In this document: positions 34,666 through 43,327 of the stretch, in pieces | Layout of the letters: every line of letters begins with the position of its first letter | How positions within the stretch are numbered: position 1 is the first letter of the stretch | Assembly (NCBI GenBank): GCA_000753455.2 | Contig: LM994670.1 | Coordinates: 1,802,919 to 1,866,918 of the forward strand | Reading direction: 5' to 3' | Length of the DNA: 64,000 bases | From: Clostridium jeddahitimonense | GTDB taxonomy: Bacteria > Bacillota > Clostridia > Clostridiales > Clostridiaceae | Position numbers and translations under genes: made by a program | The notes under the pieces: model-generated | Told to the model about the DNA's origin: nothing | What the model saw: the letters and a program-made list of their open reading frames with translations, nothing else | Databases searched by the model: none

Positions 34666-37611
34666 ATGAAGTATAAAAGCGTCTTAGATAATGTAGTCTA
34701 TCTTGATATAGAAACCACCGGATTAAACCCAATAAATTCTGAAATAATTGAGATAGGTGCTTTAAAGATCACCAATTCTGTACAAAGCAAATTAAATATT
34801 CTAATTAAACCTATAAAAGAAGTTCCTATAGGAATTTATCATCTTTGCGATGGTTTAAAAGCAGATGATTTATATAAAGGGTATACACTAATCGAAGCTA
34901 AGAGAATGTTAATAGAATTTATAAAAGATTTACCTTTAATTTGTCATAATAAATCTTTTGAAGAGTCATTTTTTTCTTATTATTTTCCAGAAGTTAAAAA
35001 TAGTATTCTCGATTCTATGGAGTTAGCATGTATTTTAGAGCCAAGCAGGAAAAATTTTAATGTTCAAGGCCTTTTAAATGAAATTACTACAATAAAAGAG
35101 AAGGAAAAACATAGAGGTCTGGAAGATTCAATACATACCATGTTAATTGTTAATTCGTTATTGTGTAGACTATGGCAAAGGGAAGAAGAAGCTAATAGGA
35201 TAAATAATTTATATAATGAACTAAATAAGTTGTTTATAAATCGTAAACCTTGGGGTTGGAGAAAGTACTTATTAAAGCCAATTATGTTTGATCCGGTAGA
35301 TTATCCTTATGTTCTATTTAAAGAAACATTTCTTAAGCCTTTAAAAATGAACCCAATAAAAATAAATTATGAAGATTATGAAAAACTTCTAAGAAATGAA
35401 AATATATGGGGAAATGGTGGGGATTTTAAATATCAGTATAGAGCAGATCAAGAGTCTATATCTTTGAAGATAAGAGAAAATTACGAGAAAAGCAAACGGA
35501 TATTTATCGAAGCGCCAACAGGAAGCGGTAAAACTTTTGCATATCTATTGATTGCGATTATAGTTAGTTATTTAAATAAGCAAAATAAAAACTTTGATGA
35601 TAGCAATTTTGTTATTTCTACAGATACAAAAGAATTACAAAATCAATTAATAGATAAGGATATTCCAAATATTTTAAGGAAATTAAAGTTATACAATAAA
35701 ATAAGTTTTGGAGCTATGAAAGGTAAAGGAAATTATATTTGTATGGAGAGACTTAAAAAGTCTAAAGAATTTGAAGAAGATGAAAATAGCTTGCTTTCTT
35801 TTCTGTTTTTGAAAAGATATGGAGAAGAAGGAACTAGTGGTGATCTAGAAAATATAAACTTCTGGGCCTTAAATTATTTTCATATAGATAAATATAAAAA
35901 TCATATTAATTGTGATAGTGAAAACTGCAATTTAGATAGATGTAAAACTATATGTTTTTTAAAAAATAGGTATAATGAATTGCCAAAGGAGAATATTACT
36001 GTGGTTAACCATTCATTATTAGCTAGTTGGCCTTATTCAGAAAAAAGAAAAATTAATCATTTAATTATTGATGAGGCCCATAATTTAATGGAAAAAGCTC
36101 ATGATTTTTTTTCAGAGGAATTTAATTCATATGAATTTTCAGAATTAATAAAGCAGATAAACGAAACAACTCCATCTATAATTTTTTTATTAAAAAGATT
36201 AAATGGACTCTATAATTATAAAAATCATATTGATTCTGATGATATTATAAATAAGTCAAAAGATATAAGTATTAGTATAGCTTTTATGTTAAATGAGTTT
36301 AGAAGAATAGGATTGAACAATGGAAAGTACAATTTTAATGATGAATTTTTTAATCCAGAAGAAGCGTTAAGAAATTCTTCTGAAAGCATTGCAGATTTAT
36401 TAAGTGGTTTAAAAATGTGCATATATAGACTTTATAAAGTGTTAGATGATTATATAAAGAATATACTTGATGAGGATGAAAAAGATTCAGGGAATGAATA
36501 TAGAGCGTTAAATAACTATGTTATGAAACTTAGAAGTGCTTTTGATATAATTGACAACTTTTTAGGGTATTCTAAAGAGTACGCTAAAGTTATAGACATA
36601 GATAAAGAATTTAAATATTTCATCATAAAAAATGTACCATTAAATATTTCAAAATTAATAAATGAAAATATGCTAAATGAAGTAAAAAGTACAGTATTCA
36701 TATCTGCAACATTAAGAATAAATAATTCGTTTCAAGAGGTTAAAAGAGTATTAGGACAAAAAGATGCTAATACTTTTTGGATAAAACCAGTATTTAATTT
36801 AAAGAATAGAACAAAAATTTTTACTGTAAAGGATATAGGATCTTATAAAAATGAAGAATTATTTGCAGAGAATACCGCAAAGTTAATTTATGATATAGCT
36901 ATAAAAATCAAAGGGCATATCCTTGTTCTATTTAGTAATAACTTAAGACGTGAAAATGTTATGAATAAACTAACAATATACTCTAAGGGTACGGAATTAG
37001 AGATATACAATAATAAAAAAGCTATACAATATCTAAAAGATAAAAATAGACAGGTTGTAATATTAGGGAGCAAAGGCTTTTTTGAAGGTATAGACATACC
37101 AGGAGATTCTTTAAATTGTGTAATAATCGATAAAATTCCTAATATTAATCCTACAGATCCATTGTATAAAGCTTTAAAAACATATACGAACATATTTTAT
37201 AGTGGATATAATTATCCTAAGGTGTGTATAAAACTTAAGCAAGGTTATGGAAGATTAATAAGAAGTATTTATGATTATGGATACTTTATTATTCTTGATG
37301 GAGGTACCAATAAAGATACTTTAAAAAAATTAGAGATAGATTTAAGCGGACCTGCTATTTATGAAAAATGGTCAAAAGAAATAGTAAATACAATATCTAC
37401 AGATTTTAATAGGTGGAAAGAAGAGAATTTTTATAATATTATTAAAGAAGTTGATAGTAAGAATATCAAAGAAAGCTTTAATGATATATCTCAAAAAATG
37501 AATTTGTATTGGGAATGTGTAGAGACTGGCAATAAAGATGAATTAGAATTTAAAAATAATGAAAAAAACTTGAAGGTTAAAGTCAATAATATTTTAAATA
37601 AAAGGTTGTGA
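34666..37611 (+). CDS. dinG: DEDD exonuclease-DinG family helicase fusion
   Basis: A 981-residue fusion. The N-terminal DnaQ-type 3'-5' exonuclease domain (1-180) starts with DIETTGL at residues 14-20. The XPD/DinG superfamily 2 helicase has EAPTGSGKT at about 281-289, DEAH at 469-472 and motif VI KQGYGRLIR near the end. Cys359, Cys416, Cys421, Cys426 and Cys430 lie between motifs I and II, where E. coli DinG binds a [4Fe-4S] cluster. B. subtilis DinG has exonuclease but no cluster; this protein seems to keep both. A strong AGGAGGTGG precedes ATG. Likely role: processing of structured DNA or R-loops in repair. Confidence 0.93.
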   Translation: MKYKSVLDNVVYLDIETTGLNPINSEIIEIGALKITNSVQSKLNILIKPIKEVPIGIYHLCDGLKADDLYKGYTLIEAKRMLIEFIKDLPLICHNKSFEESFFSYYFPEVKNSILDSMELACILEPSRKNFNVQGLLNEITTIKEKEKHRGLEDSIHTMLIVNSLLCRLWQREEEANRINNLYNELNKLFINRKPWGWRKYLLKPIMFDPVDYPYVLFKETFLKPLKMNPIKINYEDYEKLLRNENIWGNGGDFKYQYRADQESISLKIRENYEKSKRIFIEAPTGSGKTFAYLLIAIIVSYLNKQNKNFDDSNFVISTDTKELQNQLIDKDIPNILRKLKLYNKISFGAMKGKGNYICMERLKKSKEFEEDENSLLSFLFLKRYGEEGTSGDLENINFWALNYFHIDKYKNHINCDSENCNLDRCKTICFLKNRYNELPKENITVVNHSLLASWPYSEKRKINHLIIDEAHNLMEKAHDFFSEEFNSYEFSELIKQINETTPSIIFLLKRLNGLYNYKNHIDSDDIINKSKDISISIAFMLNEFRRIGLNNGKYNFNDEFFNPEEALRNSSESIADLLSGLKMCIYRLYKVLDDYIKNILDEDEKDSGNEYRALNNYVMKLRSAFDIIDNFLGYSKEYAKVIDIDKEFKYFIIKNVPLNISKLINENMLNEVKSTVFISATLRINNSFQEVKRVLGQKDANTFWIKPVFNLKNRTKIFTVKDIGSYKNEELFAENTAKLIYDIAIKIKGHILVLFSNNLRRENVMNKLTIYSKGTELEIYNNKKAIQYLKDKNRQVVILGSKGFFEGIDIPGDSLNCVIIDKIPNINPTDPLYKALKTYTNIFYSGYNYPKVCIKLKQGYGRLIRSIYDYGYFIILDGGTNKDTLKKLEIDLSGPAIYEKWSKEIVNTISTDFNRWKEENFYNIIKEVDSKNIKESFNDISQKMNLYWECVETGNKDELEFKNNEKNLKVKVNNILNKRL

Positions 37612-37638
37612 ACTAATTAGGTTGTTCACAACCTTTTT
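37601..37638 (+). terminator. Terminator of the DinG-type gene
   Basis: A 13-bp perfect stem (AAAGGTTGTGAAC at 37601-37613, complement at 37624-37636) plus T run. The left arm contains the last codons and the stop. Confidence 0.9.
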
Positions 37639-37743
37639 GACAATGTACTATAAATATAACTGAAAATATTAAGGGAAAATATACAATTATTATGCGGATA
37701 ATGGAAAACAAAAATATAACATTCAGTATTTGTCCGAAAAACG

Positions 37744-37773
37744 TTGACAAAAGGTCGAAAATTATCGTATTCT
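37744..37773 (+). promoter_or_regulatory. Promoter of the carbohydrate ABC operon
   Basis: Consensus TTGACA (37744-37749), an 18-nt spacer and TATTCT (37768-37773). The leader to ATG 37847 is about 65 nt and includes a small AGC-GAAA-GCT hairpin followed by six T at 37783-37797. Confidence 0.65.
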
Positions 37774-37846
37774 GTTAAATGAGCGAAAGCTTTTTTACAT
37801 TTAGAAATTAATATTTGTATTAAATTAGGCATGAGGTGAATTACTA

Positions 37847-38890
37847 ATGGGTATAAGACTAGAAAATCTAGTTGTCAAGTTTGGAGATTTTAAAGCGATT
37901 AATGATGTAACATTACAAATACCAAAAGGTAAGCTTGTATCATTATTAGGACCTTCAGGATCAGGTAAATCAACAACATTATTTACTATTTCAGGAATAC
38001 ACAAGCCACATAGTGGTAAGATATTCTTTGGTGATAGGGATGTTACTGGATTAGAGCCAGAGCAATTAGGAATAGGATTAGTTTTCCAAAACTATGCACT
38101 ATATCCGCATATGACTGTAAGAGAAAATATTTTATTCCCTTTAAGAAATTTAAAATGGGACAAGGTTAAGGCTGAAGAAAGAGTTCTTGAAGTTGCAAAA
38201 ATAGTTAAGATTCAAGATCAATTAGATAAGAAGCCAGCTCAACTTTCAGGAGGACAGCAACAAAGAGTTGCTATAGCGAGAGCTATTGCAAAAAATCCTG
38301 ATATCTTATTACTTGATGAACCACTTTCTAACTTAGATACTAAGTTAAGAGTTGAAACTAGACAAGAAATAAGAAGAATACAAAAAGAAACAGGGGTTAC
38401 TGCTATATTTGTAACTCACGATCAAGAAGAAGCTATGAGTATTTCAGATGAGATCGTATTAATGAAGGATGGAGCTATTCAACAAATTTCTTCACCAAGC
38501 GATATCTATATGAATCCTGTTAACAAATTCGTTGCTTCATTTATTGGAAGTCCAGAAATGAACTTCATTGATATAGCAATAAATGATGGGAAGTGTACTA
38601 TTGATTCATTAACAATAGACAACCTTCCAAAGAATATGACTAAAGCTACATTAGGTTTTAGAGCAGAAGATTTAGAGGTTGCTACAGAAGGGCTTAAAAC
38701 TAAGGTAATGACAGTAGAAATATTAGGTAGAGAAAGATTATTAACTTTAGAGCATCAAGGTAGAACTTATAAGATGTTAGTTGATAAAGAGTTCTATGTA
38801 AATGAAGGTGAAGAATTAATAGTTAAACCTAAAACTGGTAAGAGTTATGTGTTTGACGCTGAAAGCGAGGCGTTCGTAACAAAATGCTAA
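37847..38890 (+). CDS. Carbohydrate/glycerol-phosphate ABC transporter ATP-binding protein (UgpC/MalK type)
   Basis: The 347-residue ATPase of a CUT1-type importer. Walker [10 protein letters not shown] near residue 37, Q-loop VFQNYALYPHMTV, signature [14 protein letters not shown] near 133, Walker B LLLDEPLSNLD and switch VTHDQEEAMS are complete. The C-terminal MalK-like regulatory (TOBE) region runs from about 235. The gene starts with AGGTG before ATG and overlaps the next gene by 7 nt. The substrate (sugar, glycerol 3-phosphate or glycerophosphodiester) cannot be fixed. Confidence 0.93.
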   Translation: MGIRLENLVVKFGDFKAINDVTLQIPKGKLVSLLGPSGSGKSTTLFTISGIHKPHSGKIFFGDRDVTGLEPEQLGIGLVFQNYALYPHMTVRENILFPLRNLKWDKVKAEERVLEVAKIVKIQDQLDKKPAQLSGGQQQRVAIARAIAKNPDILLLDEPLSNLDTKLRVETRQEIRRIQKETGVTAIFVTHDQEEAMSISDEIVLMKDGAIQQISSPSDIYMNPVNKFVASFIGSPEMNFIDIAINDGKCTIDSLTIDNLPKNMTKATLGFRAEDLEVATEGLKTKVMTVEILGRERLLTLEHQGRTYKMLVDKEFYVNEGEELIVKPKTGKSYVFDAESEAFVTKC

Positions 38891-39750
38891 AAAAAGGGCG
38901 TAAAGGATATATATATTTATTACCAGCATTAATCATATTAGGTATATTTGTTTTCTATCCAATAATAAATACAGTTATTTTTAGTTTTGATGAAACTAAA
39001 GCACCAGGGTTTGTATTTGGACTTGAAAGTTACAAATTCCTATTCCAAGATAAGAGATTTTTACAATCAATTATAAACACATGTGTTTATGCAGCAATTG
39101 TACCTGTATTATCTGTAGGTATTTCATTGCTACTTGCAAATTCATTAGTAAATATTAAAAGTGAAAAGATAAGAGGAATATTCCAAAGTATATACTTCTT
39201 ACCATATGTAACTTCATTAGTTGCAATTGGTATAGTATGGTCTTGGTTATTTAATAGTGAATATGGAATAATAAATTACTTCTTAGGAGTTATAGGAGTT
39301 AATCCAATAAATTGGCTTAATGATCCTAAGTATGCAATGGTTGCTTTAATAATCTTTGCAGTATGGAAGAGTTTAGCTTTCAATACACTTATCTTAACTA
39401 CAGGAATAGCCTCAATCAATCCGCAATACTATCAAGCAGCTAAAATAGACCAAGCTACAAGTGGAACTATTTTCAGAAAAATAACTATTAAATTAGTTTC
39501 ACCTATGATTGTATACACATATATAATCAGTTTAATTGCAGCATTTAAGGTTTATACAGAAGTTTATGTTCTTTTTGGAGGACGTACACTAGATGGTGCA
39601 GTATCTACAGTAGTTAGATATATTATAGATAGATTCTATGGGGACCAAGACTTCCCGTTAGCATTTGCTGCAGCGGTTGTATTATTATTAATAATTTTAA
39701 CTGTTACATTTGTTCAAAGAACAATTGCACGTAATAAAGTTCATTATTAA
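38884..39750 (+). CDS. Carbohydrate ABC transporter permease (MalF/UgpA type)
   Basis: Membrane subunit of 288 residues with six helices, beginning GYIYLLPALIILGIFVFYP as in UgpA/MalF-like permeases. The EAA loop is YYQAAKIDQATSGTIFRKITIKLVSP. ATG 38884 lies within the end of the ATPase gene (7-nt overlap), so translation is coupled. It forms the channel with the next gene product. Confidence 0.93.
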   Translation: MLKKGRKGYIYLLPALIILGIFVFYPIINTVIFSFDETKAPGFVFGLESYKFLFQDKRFLQSIINTCVYAAIVPVLSVGISLLLANSLVNIKSEKIRGIFQSIYFLPYVTSLVAIGIVWSWLFNSEYGIINYFLGVIGVNPINWLNDPKYAMVALIIFAVWKSLAFNTLILTTGIASINPQYYQAAKIDQATSGTIFRKITIKLVSPMIVYTYIISLIAAFKVYTEVYVLFGGRTLDGAVSTVVRYIIDRFYGDQDFPLAFAAAVVLLLIILTVTFVQRTIARNKVHY

Positions 39751-39761
39751 GGAGTGCGGAC

Positions 39762-40589
39762 ATGAAGAATAAATTAAATATAAAAGTAGCTTTAAAGTAT
39801 TTTGTATTAGTTGCTTTTGCTATAATTACTTTATTCCCATTTTATTGGATGATAGCTTCATCTTTTAAGGATAGTTTTGAGGTTATCCAGACACCTCCAA
39901 CTATGTTCCCTAACAAGATATTATGGGAGAATTATAGTACAGCATTTTCAATGGCTCCATTTGGGAGATACTTTTTAAATACTATATTAGTTACAATTTT
40001 AAGTATAGTTAGTACAGTTATAATAGCAATATTATCAGCTTTCGCTTTTTCTCATCTTGAGTTTAAAGGAAGAGATTTAATATTCTCACTTTTCTTAGCA
40101 TCAATGATGATACCAGGTGAGGTTTTAATAGTTACAAACTTTAAGACAATATCTCAATTAGGGCTTATGGATACTTATTCAGCATTATTTGTGCCATATA
40201 TGGCAAATGTATTATATATCTATATGCTTAGAGAATTCTTCTTAAAGATACCAAAACAATTATATTATGCAGCTAAAGTTGATGGTTCAAGTGATTGGAA
40301 ATTCCTATGGAGAATTGTTGTTCCAATGGCCAAGCCTTCAATAATAACAATCTGTATTCTAGTAGGTATAAATTCATGGAACGCTTTCTTATGGCCATTA
40401 TTAGTTACTAATAAAGAAAGTATGAGATTATTAGCAACAGGGCTTACAGCATTCCAATCTGATGCAGGAAATCAATATGAGCTAATTATGGCAGCTTCAA
40501 CTATAATTACTATGCCTATAATAGCTATATATATATTCCTTCATAAGAAGATTATGAGTGGTATATCTATAGGGGGAATTAAAGGATAA
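39762..40589 (+). CDS. Carbohydrate ABC transporter permease (MalG/UgpE type)
   Basis: Second channel subunit, 275 residues, six helices. Family signatures are the early LFPFYWMIASSFK and the EAA loop KQLYYAAKVDGSSDWKFLWRIVVPMAKP. A GGAGTG site precedes ATG, 11 nt after the previous stop. A hairpin-containing gap of 182 nt separates it from the binding-protein gene. Confidence 0.93.
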   Translation: MKNKLNIKVALKYFVLVAFAIITLFPFYWMIASSFKDSFEVIQTPPTMFPNKILWENYSTAFSMAPFGRYFLNTILVTILSIVSTVIIAILSAFAFSHLEFKGRDLIFSLFLASMMIPGEVLIVTNFKTISQLGLMDTYSALFVPYMANVLYIYMLREFFLKIPKQLYYAAKVDGSSDWKFLWRIVVPMAKPSIITICILVGINSWNAFLWPLLVTNKESMRLLATGLTAFQSDAGNQYELIMAASTIITMPIIAIYIFLHKKIMSGISIGGIKG

Positions 40590-40634
40590 GTTATTAGGAA
40601 TAACATATTTGTTTTTGATGATTTATTAGTTGTA

Positions 40635-40680
40635 TGAGTTTGAGGATAACTTTCTATTATGAAAGCTATCCTTACGCTCA
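40635..40680 (+). promoter_or_regulatory. Intercistronic hairpin between permease and binding-protein genes
   Basis: AGGATAACTTTC (40643-40654) pairs with GAAAGCTATCCT (40661-40672), one mismatch, loop TATTAT, with an outer TGAG/CTCA helix. An A run (40680-40687) then T-rich sequence follows. It probably sets the amount of binding protein relative to the channel, by partial termination or by mRNA stabilisation. Confidence 0.55.
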
Positions 40681-40771
40681 AAAAAATTTTAGATTTTTTA
40701 TGAAATCATTTAGATTGTCAAATATGGAATTCTTGATATATATATTAAAAATTTTACAAGAGGTGGTACGA

Positions 40772-42100
40772 ATGAGAAAAAGATTATTAGCAGTATTAAT
40801 GACTGCAGTAGTTGCTACTTCAGCTTTTGTTGGATGTTCTAAAGATGGATCATCAAATGCTGATATAGTAACAGAACTACAAGAGCCTGTAACTATTGAA
40901 ATGTGGCACTACATGAATGGTAAACAAGCTGAAACATTACAAGAAATCGTTGATGACTTTAACGCAACAAACGATAAGGGGATAACTGTAAATGCTGTTG
41001 GGCAAGGAAATATTCCTGACCTAAACAAGAAAGTTATAACTGCTGGACAATCTAACACTTTACCAGCAATCGTAAATGTGTATCCTGATTTAGCTACAGG
41101 ATTAATAAATGAAGGAAAAATAGTTGATTTAGCTCCATACATAAATGATGAAAATGTTGGTATGGCTGAAGATATAAAAAATGACTTTGTTGATGCTTTT
41201 ATAGCTGAATTATCTCAATGGGGTGAAGGAAAAGTTTATGGTATGCCAATGACTAAGTCTACTGAAGTTGTATACGTAAATAAAACTTTACTAGAGAAAA
41301 TAGGGTACAAAGTAGAAGACCTACAAAACTTAACAATGGAAAAATTAGCTGAAATATCAAAGAAAGCTTACGAAGAATTAGGTATAGCTGGATTTGGATT
41401 TGACTCATCTTCTAATGCTTTCATTTCAGCTTTAAAAATGGATGGAAAGAACTTCGTTGAATTAGATGGTACAATCAATGTTGATAATGAGTGGGTAAGA
41501 GAATTCTTAAAGTTCTTCCAAGAGCAAACAACTAAAGGATACTTTAGAGTTGCTGGAGAGGATAAGTTCCTTTCAGGTCCATTCTCTAACCAAAAGGTGT
41601 TAGCATACCAAGGTTCTTCTGCAGGTTTTGCTCATATTAAGACAAATGATGCTTTTGAAATAGCTGTAGTAGAAGTTCCAGTATTTGAAGGGAAGGATAA
41701 AGCTGTTATCCAACAAGGAGCTTCTTTATTCGTTACTAACAACGTTTCAGTTGAGCAACAATATGCTGCATATGAATTTATGAAATTCTTAACTAACGCT
41801 GAGAACACTGCTAAATTTGCAACTTCAACAGGTTACTTACCAGTTAGAAAGTCTGCTCAAGAATTACCAGAAGTTAAAGCTTTAATTGAAGATGAAACTA
41901 ATCTTTATGGTAAAATATACAATGTAGCTCAAGAAGCTTTAAACTATGCTTACTATACTCCAGCTGTTAATAATGCACAATCTGCAAGAACATCAGCTGA
42001 AGAAAAATACGCAGCATTTGTTACAGGAAGCATTACAGATGTTGATACTTTAATTACTGAATTATTATCAGAAGTTGAAACTTCAATAAACAGACAATAA
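40772..42100 (+). CDS. Extracellular solute-binding lipoprotein (family 1, UgpB/MalE type)
   Basis: Ligand-binding component of the transporter, 442 residues. The signal peptide RKRLLAVLMTAVVATSAFVGC has a lipobox ending at Cys 22 (AFVGC), followed by a Ser-rich linker. The fold is a family-1 binding protein: EPVTIEMWHYMNGKQ near 38-52, NAVGQGNIPDLNKKV, and LSGPFSNQKVLAYQGSSAGF near 265. The start ATG 40772 has GAGGTGG 7 nt upstream; longer in-frame versions would place the signal peptide internally. UgpB-like proteins bind glycerol 3-phosphate or glycerophosphodiesters, but sugars are equally possible. Confidence 0.92.
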   Translation: MRKRLLAVLMTAVVATSAFVGCSKDGSSNADIVTELQEPVTIEMWHYMNGKQAETLQEIVDDFNATNDKGITVNAVGQGNIPDLNKKVITAGQSNTLPAIVNVYPDLATGLINEGKIVDLAPYINDENVGMAEDIKNDFVDAFIAELSQWGEGKVYGMPMTKSTEVVYVNKTLLEKIGYKVEDLQNLTMEKLAEISKKAYEELGIAGFGFDSSSNAFISALKMDGKNFVELDGTINVDNEWVREFLKFFQEQTTKGYFRVAGEDKFLSGPFSNQKVLAYQGSSAGFAHIKTNDAFEIAVVEVPVFEGKDKAVIQQGASLFVTNNVSVEQQYAAYEFMKFLTNAENTAKFATSTGYLPVRKSAQELPEVKALIEDETNLYGKIYNVAQEALNYAYYTPAVNNAQSARTSAEEKYAAFVTGSITDVDTLITELLSEVETSINRQ

Positions 42101-42146
42101 TTAAAATTGAAAATATTTGATTTTCTACAGTATTATTAATTGATTT

Positions 42147-42194
42147 AAAGTCCCTACTTAGTTATAATATATAGCTATGTAGGGACTTTTTTGA
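42147..42194 (+). terminator. Terminator of the carbohydrate ABC operon
   Basis: AAAGTCCCTAC (42147-42157) pairs with GTAGGGACTTT (42179-42189); a second inner helix extends the stem; the T run is TTTTTT. Confidence 0.9.
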
Positions 42195-42227
42195 TATAGT
42201 TAATGCCGTATATGTAGGAGGAAACAC

Positions 42228-43184
42228 ATGATAAATGATTTAATGCGAAAAATTATTAATAAAATCGAAGAATATGATAAGATAGCTTTATTTAGGCACG
42301 TTTTCCCAGACCCAGATTCCTATGGAGCACAAAACGCCCTTAAAAATATTATAGAAACAACTTATCCTAATAAAAGGGTTATTTTGCTTGGAGAACATTC
42401 AAAAAATCTAGAATATATAGGGAAGATGGATCAAAGTGAAAAATTAGATAAAGATACTTTAGCTATAATTTTAGATGTTGCTAATGCTCCAAGAGTTGAT
42501 AATCAAGAATTTAATAATTGCGGATATATTATAAAGATAGATCATCATAAACCTTTTGATGCTCCTTTTGAAGATTTAAGTTTTGTTGATACTAATTACC
42601 AATCAACTTGTGAAATGATTTTAGACATTTATTTAAGCAATAGAGATAAATTGAAAATAGAAAAGCATGGAAGAAAGTCATTATTTACTGGGATAATAGG
42701 GGACACAGGTAGATTTTTATATGTAGAAAATCCAACACCTCTTTTTAAGAAACTATCAGAAATAACTTTTGATTTAGAAGCTAAAGAAATATATGCTAAT
42801 ATGTATAGAAGAGAAGAAGAGGAGTTGAAATTCCTAGGGTATATCTACTCGAACTATAAGAAAACCGATAATGGGGTAGCTTACTTAAAAGTTCCTAAAG
42901 AAGATTTAGCTAAATTTGGACTTGAAACTATGAAGGCTGTAAGAATGGTTAATGCGCTTCAAGATACAGCAGGAATAATTAACTGGATGTTCTTTGTTGA
43001 AAAGCCAGAAGGCGGGGTATTCTGTGAATTTAGATCTAATGGGCCAAGGGTTAATGATATTGCTGCTAAATTTGGTGGTGGTGGTCATATATTAGCTGCT
43101 GGTGCTTCTATAGAGAGTTTTGATGTAGCTGATAAAATGATAGAGGAATTTGATAATAATTGTAAGGAATATTTAAATAAATAA
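42228..43184 (+). CDS. DHH-family phosphoesterase, NrnA-like (copy 1)
   Basis: A 318-residue member of the DHH/DHHA1 superfamily, probably cutting nanoRNA or 3'-phosphoadenosine 5'-phosphate. Motifs: FRHVFPDPDSYGA near 18-30, LDVANAPRVD, DHHKPFD near 106-112, TGIIGDTGRF and the DHHA1 motif FGGGGHILAAGAS near the end. A second homologue (51678-52649) lies in the nusA-infB operon, the usual place for nrnA, so this stand-alone copy may have a different substrate. An AGGAGGAA site precedes ATG. Own terminator downstream. Confidence 0.9.
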   Translation: MINDLMRKIINKIEEYDKIALFRHVFPDPDSYGAQNALKNIIETTYPNKRVILLGEHSKNLEYIGKMDQSEKLDKDTLAIILDVANAPRVDNQEFNNCGYIIKIDHHKPFDAPFEDLSFVDTNYQSTCEMILDIYLSNRDKLKIEKHGRKSLFTGIIGDTGRFLYVENPTPLFKKLSEITFDLEAKEIYANMYRREEEELKFLGYIYSNYKKTDNGVAYLKVPKEDLAKFGLETMKAVRMVNALQDTAGIINWMFFVEKPEGGVFCEFRSNGPRVNDIAAKFGGGGHILAAGASIESFDVADKMIEEFDNNCKEYLNK

Positions 43185-43263
43185 GCTTAAATTAACTATT
43201 TATCTCATATAATATATAAGTTTTGGTTGACATTTTATGAATGAATAAATAAAATTATAGTAT

Positions 43264-43296
43264 AAACTCCAAAGTAGTTTTCTTTGGAGTTTTTAT
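43264..43296 (+). terminator. Terminator after DHH copy 1
   Basis: A perfect 11-bp stem AAACTCCAAAG (43264-43274) / CTTTGGAGTTT (43282-43292) with loop TAGTTTT, followed by TTATC. The next gene begins 30 nt beyond. Confidence 0.8.
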
Positions 43297-43327
43297 CATA
43301 TACATATTGTCTAGAGTAGGTGGATTT

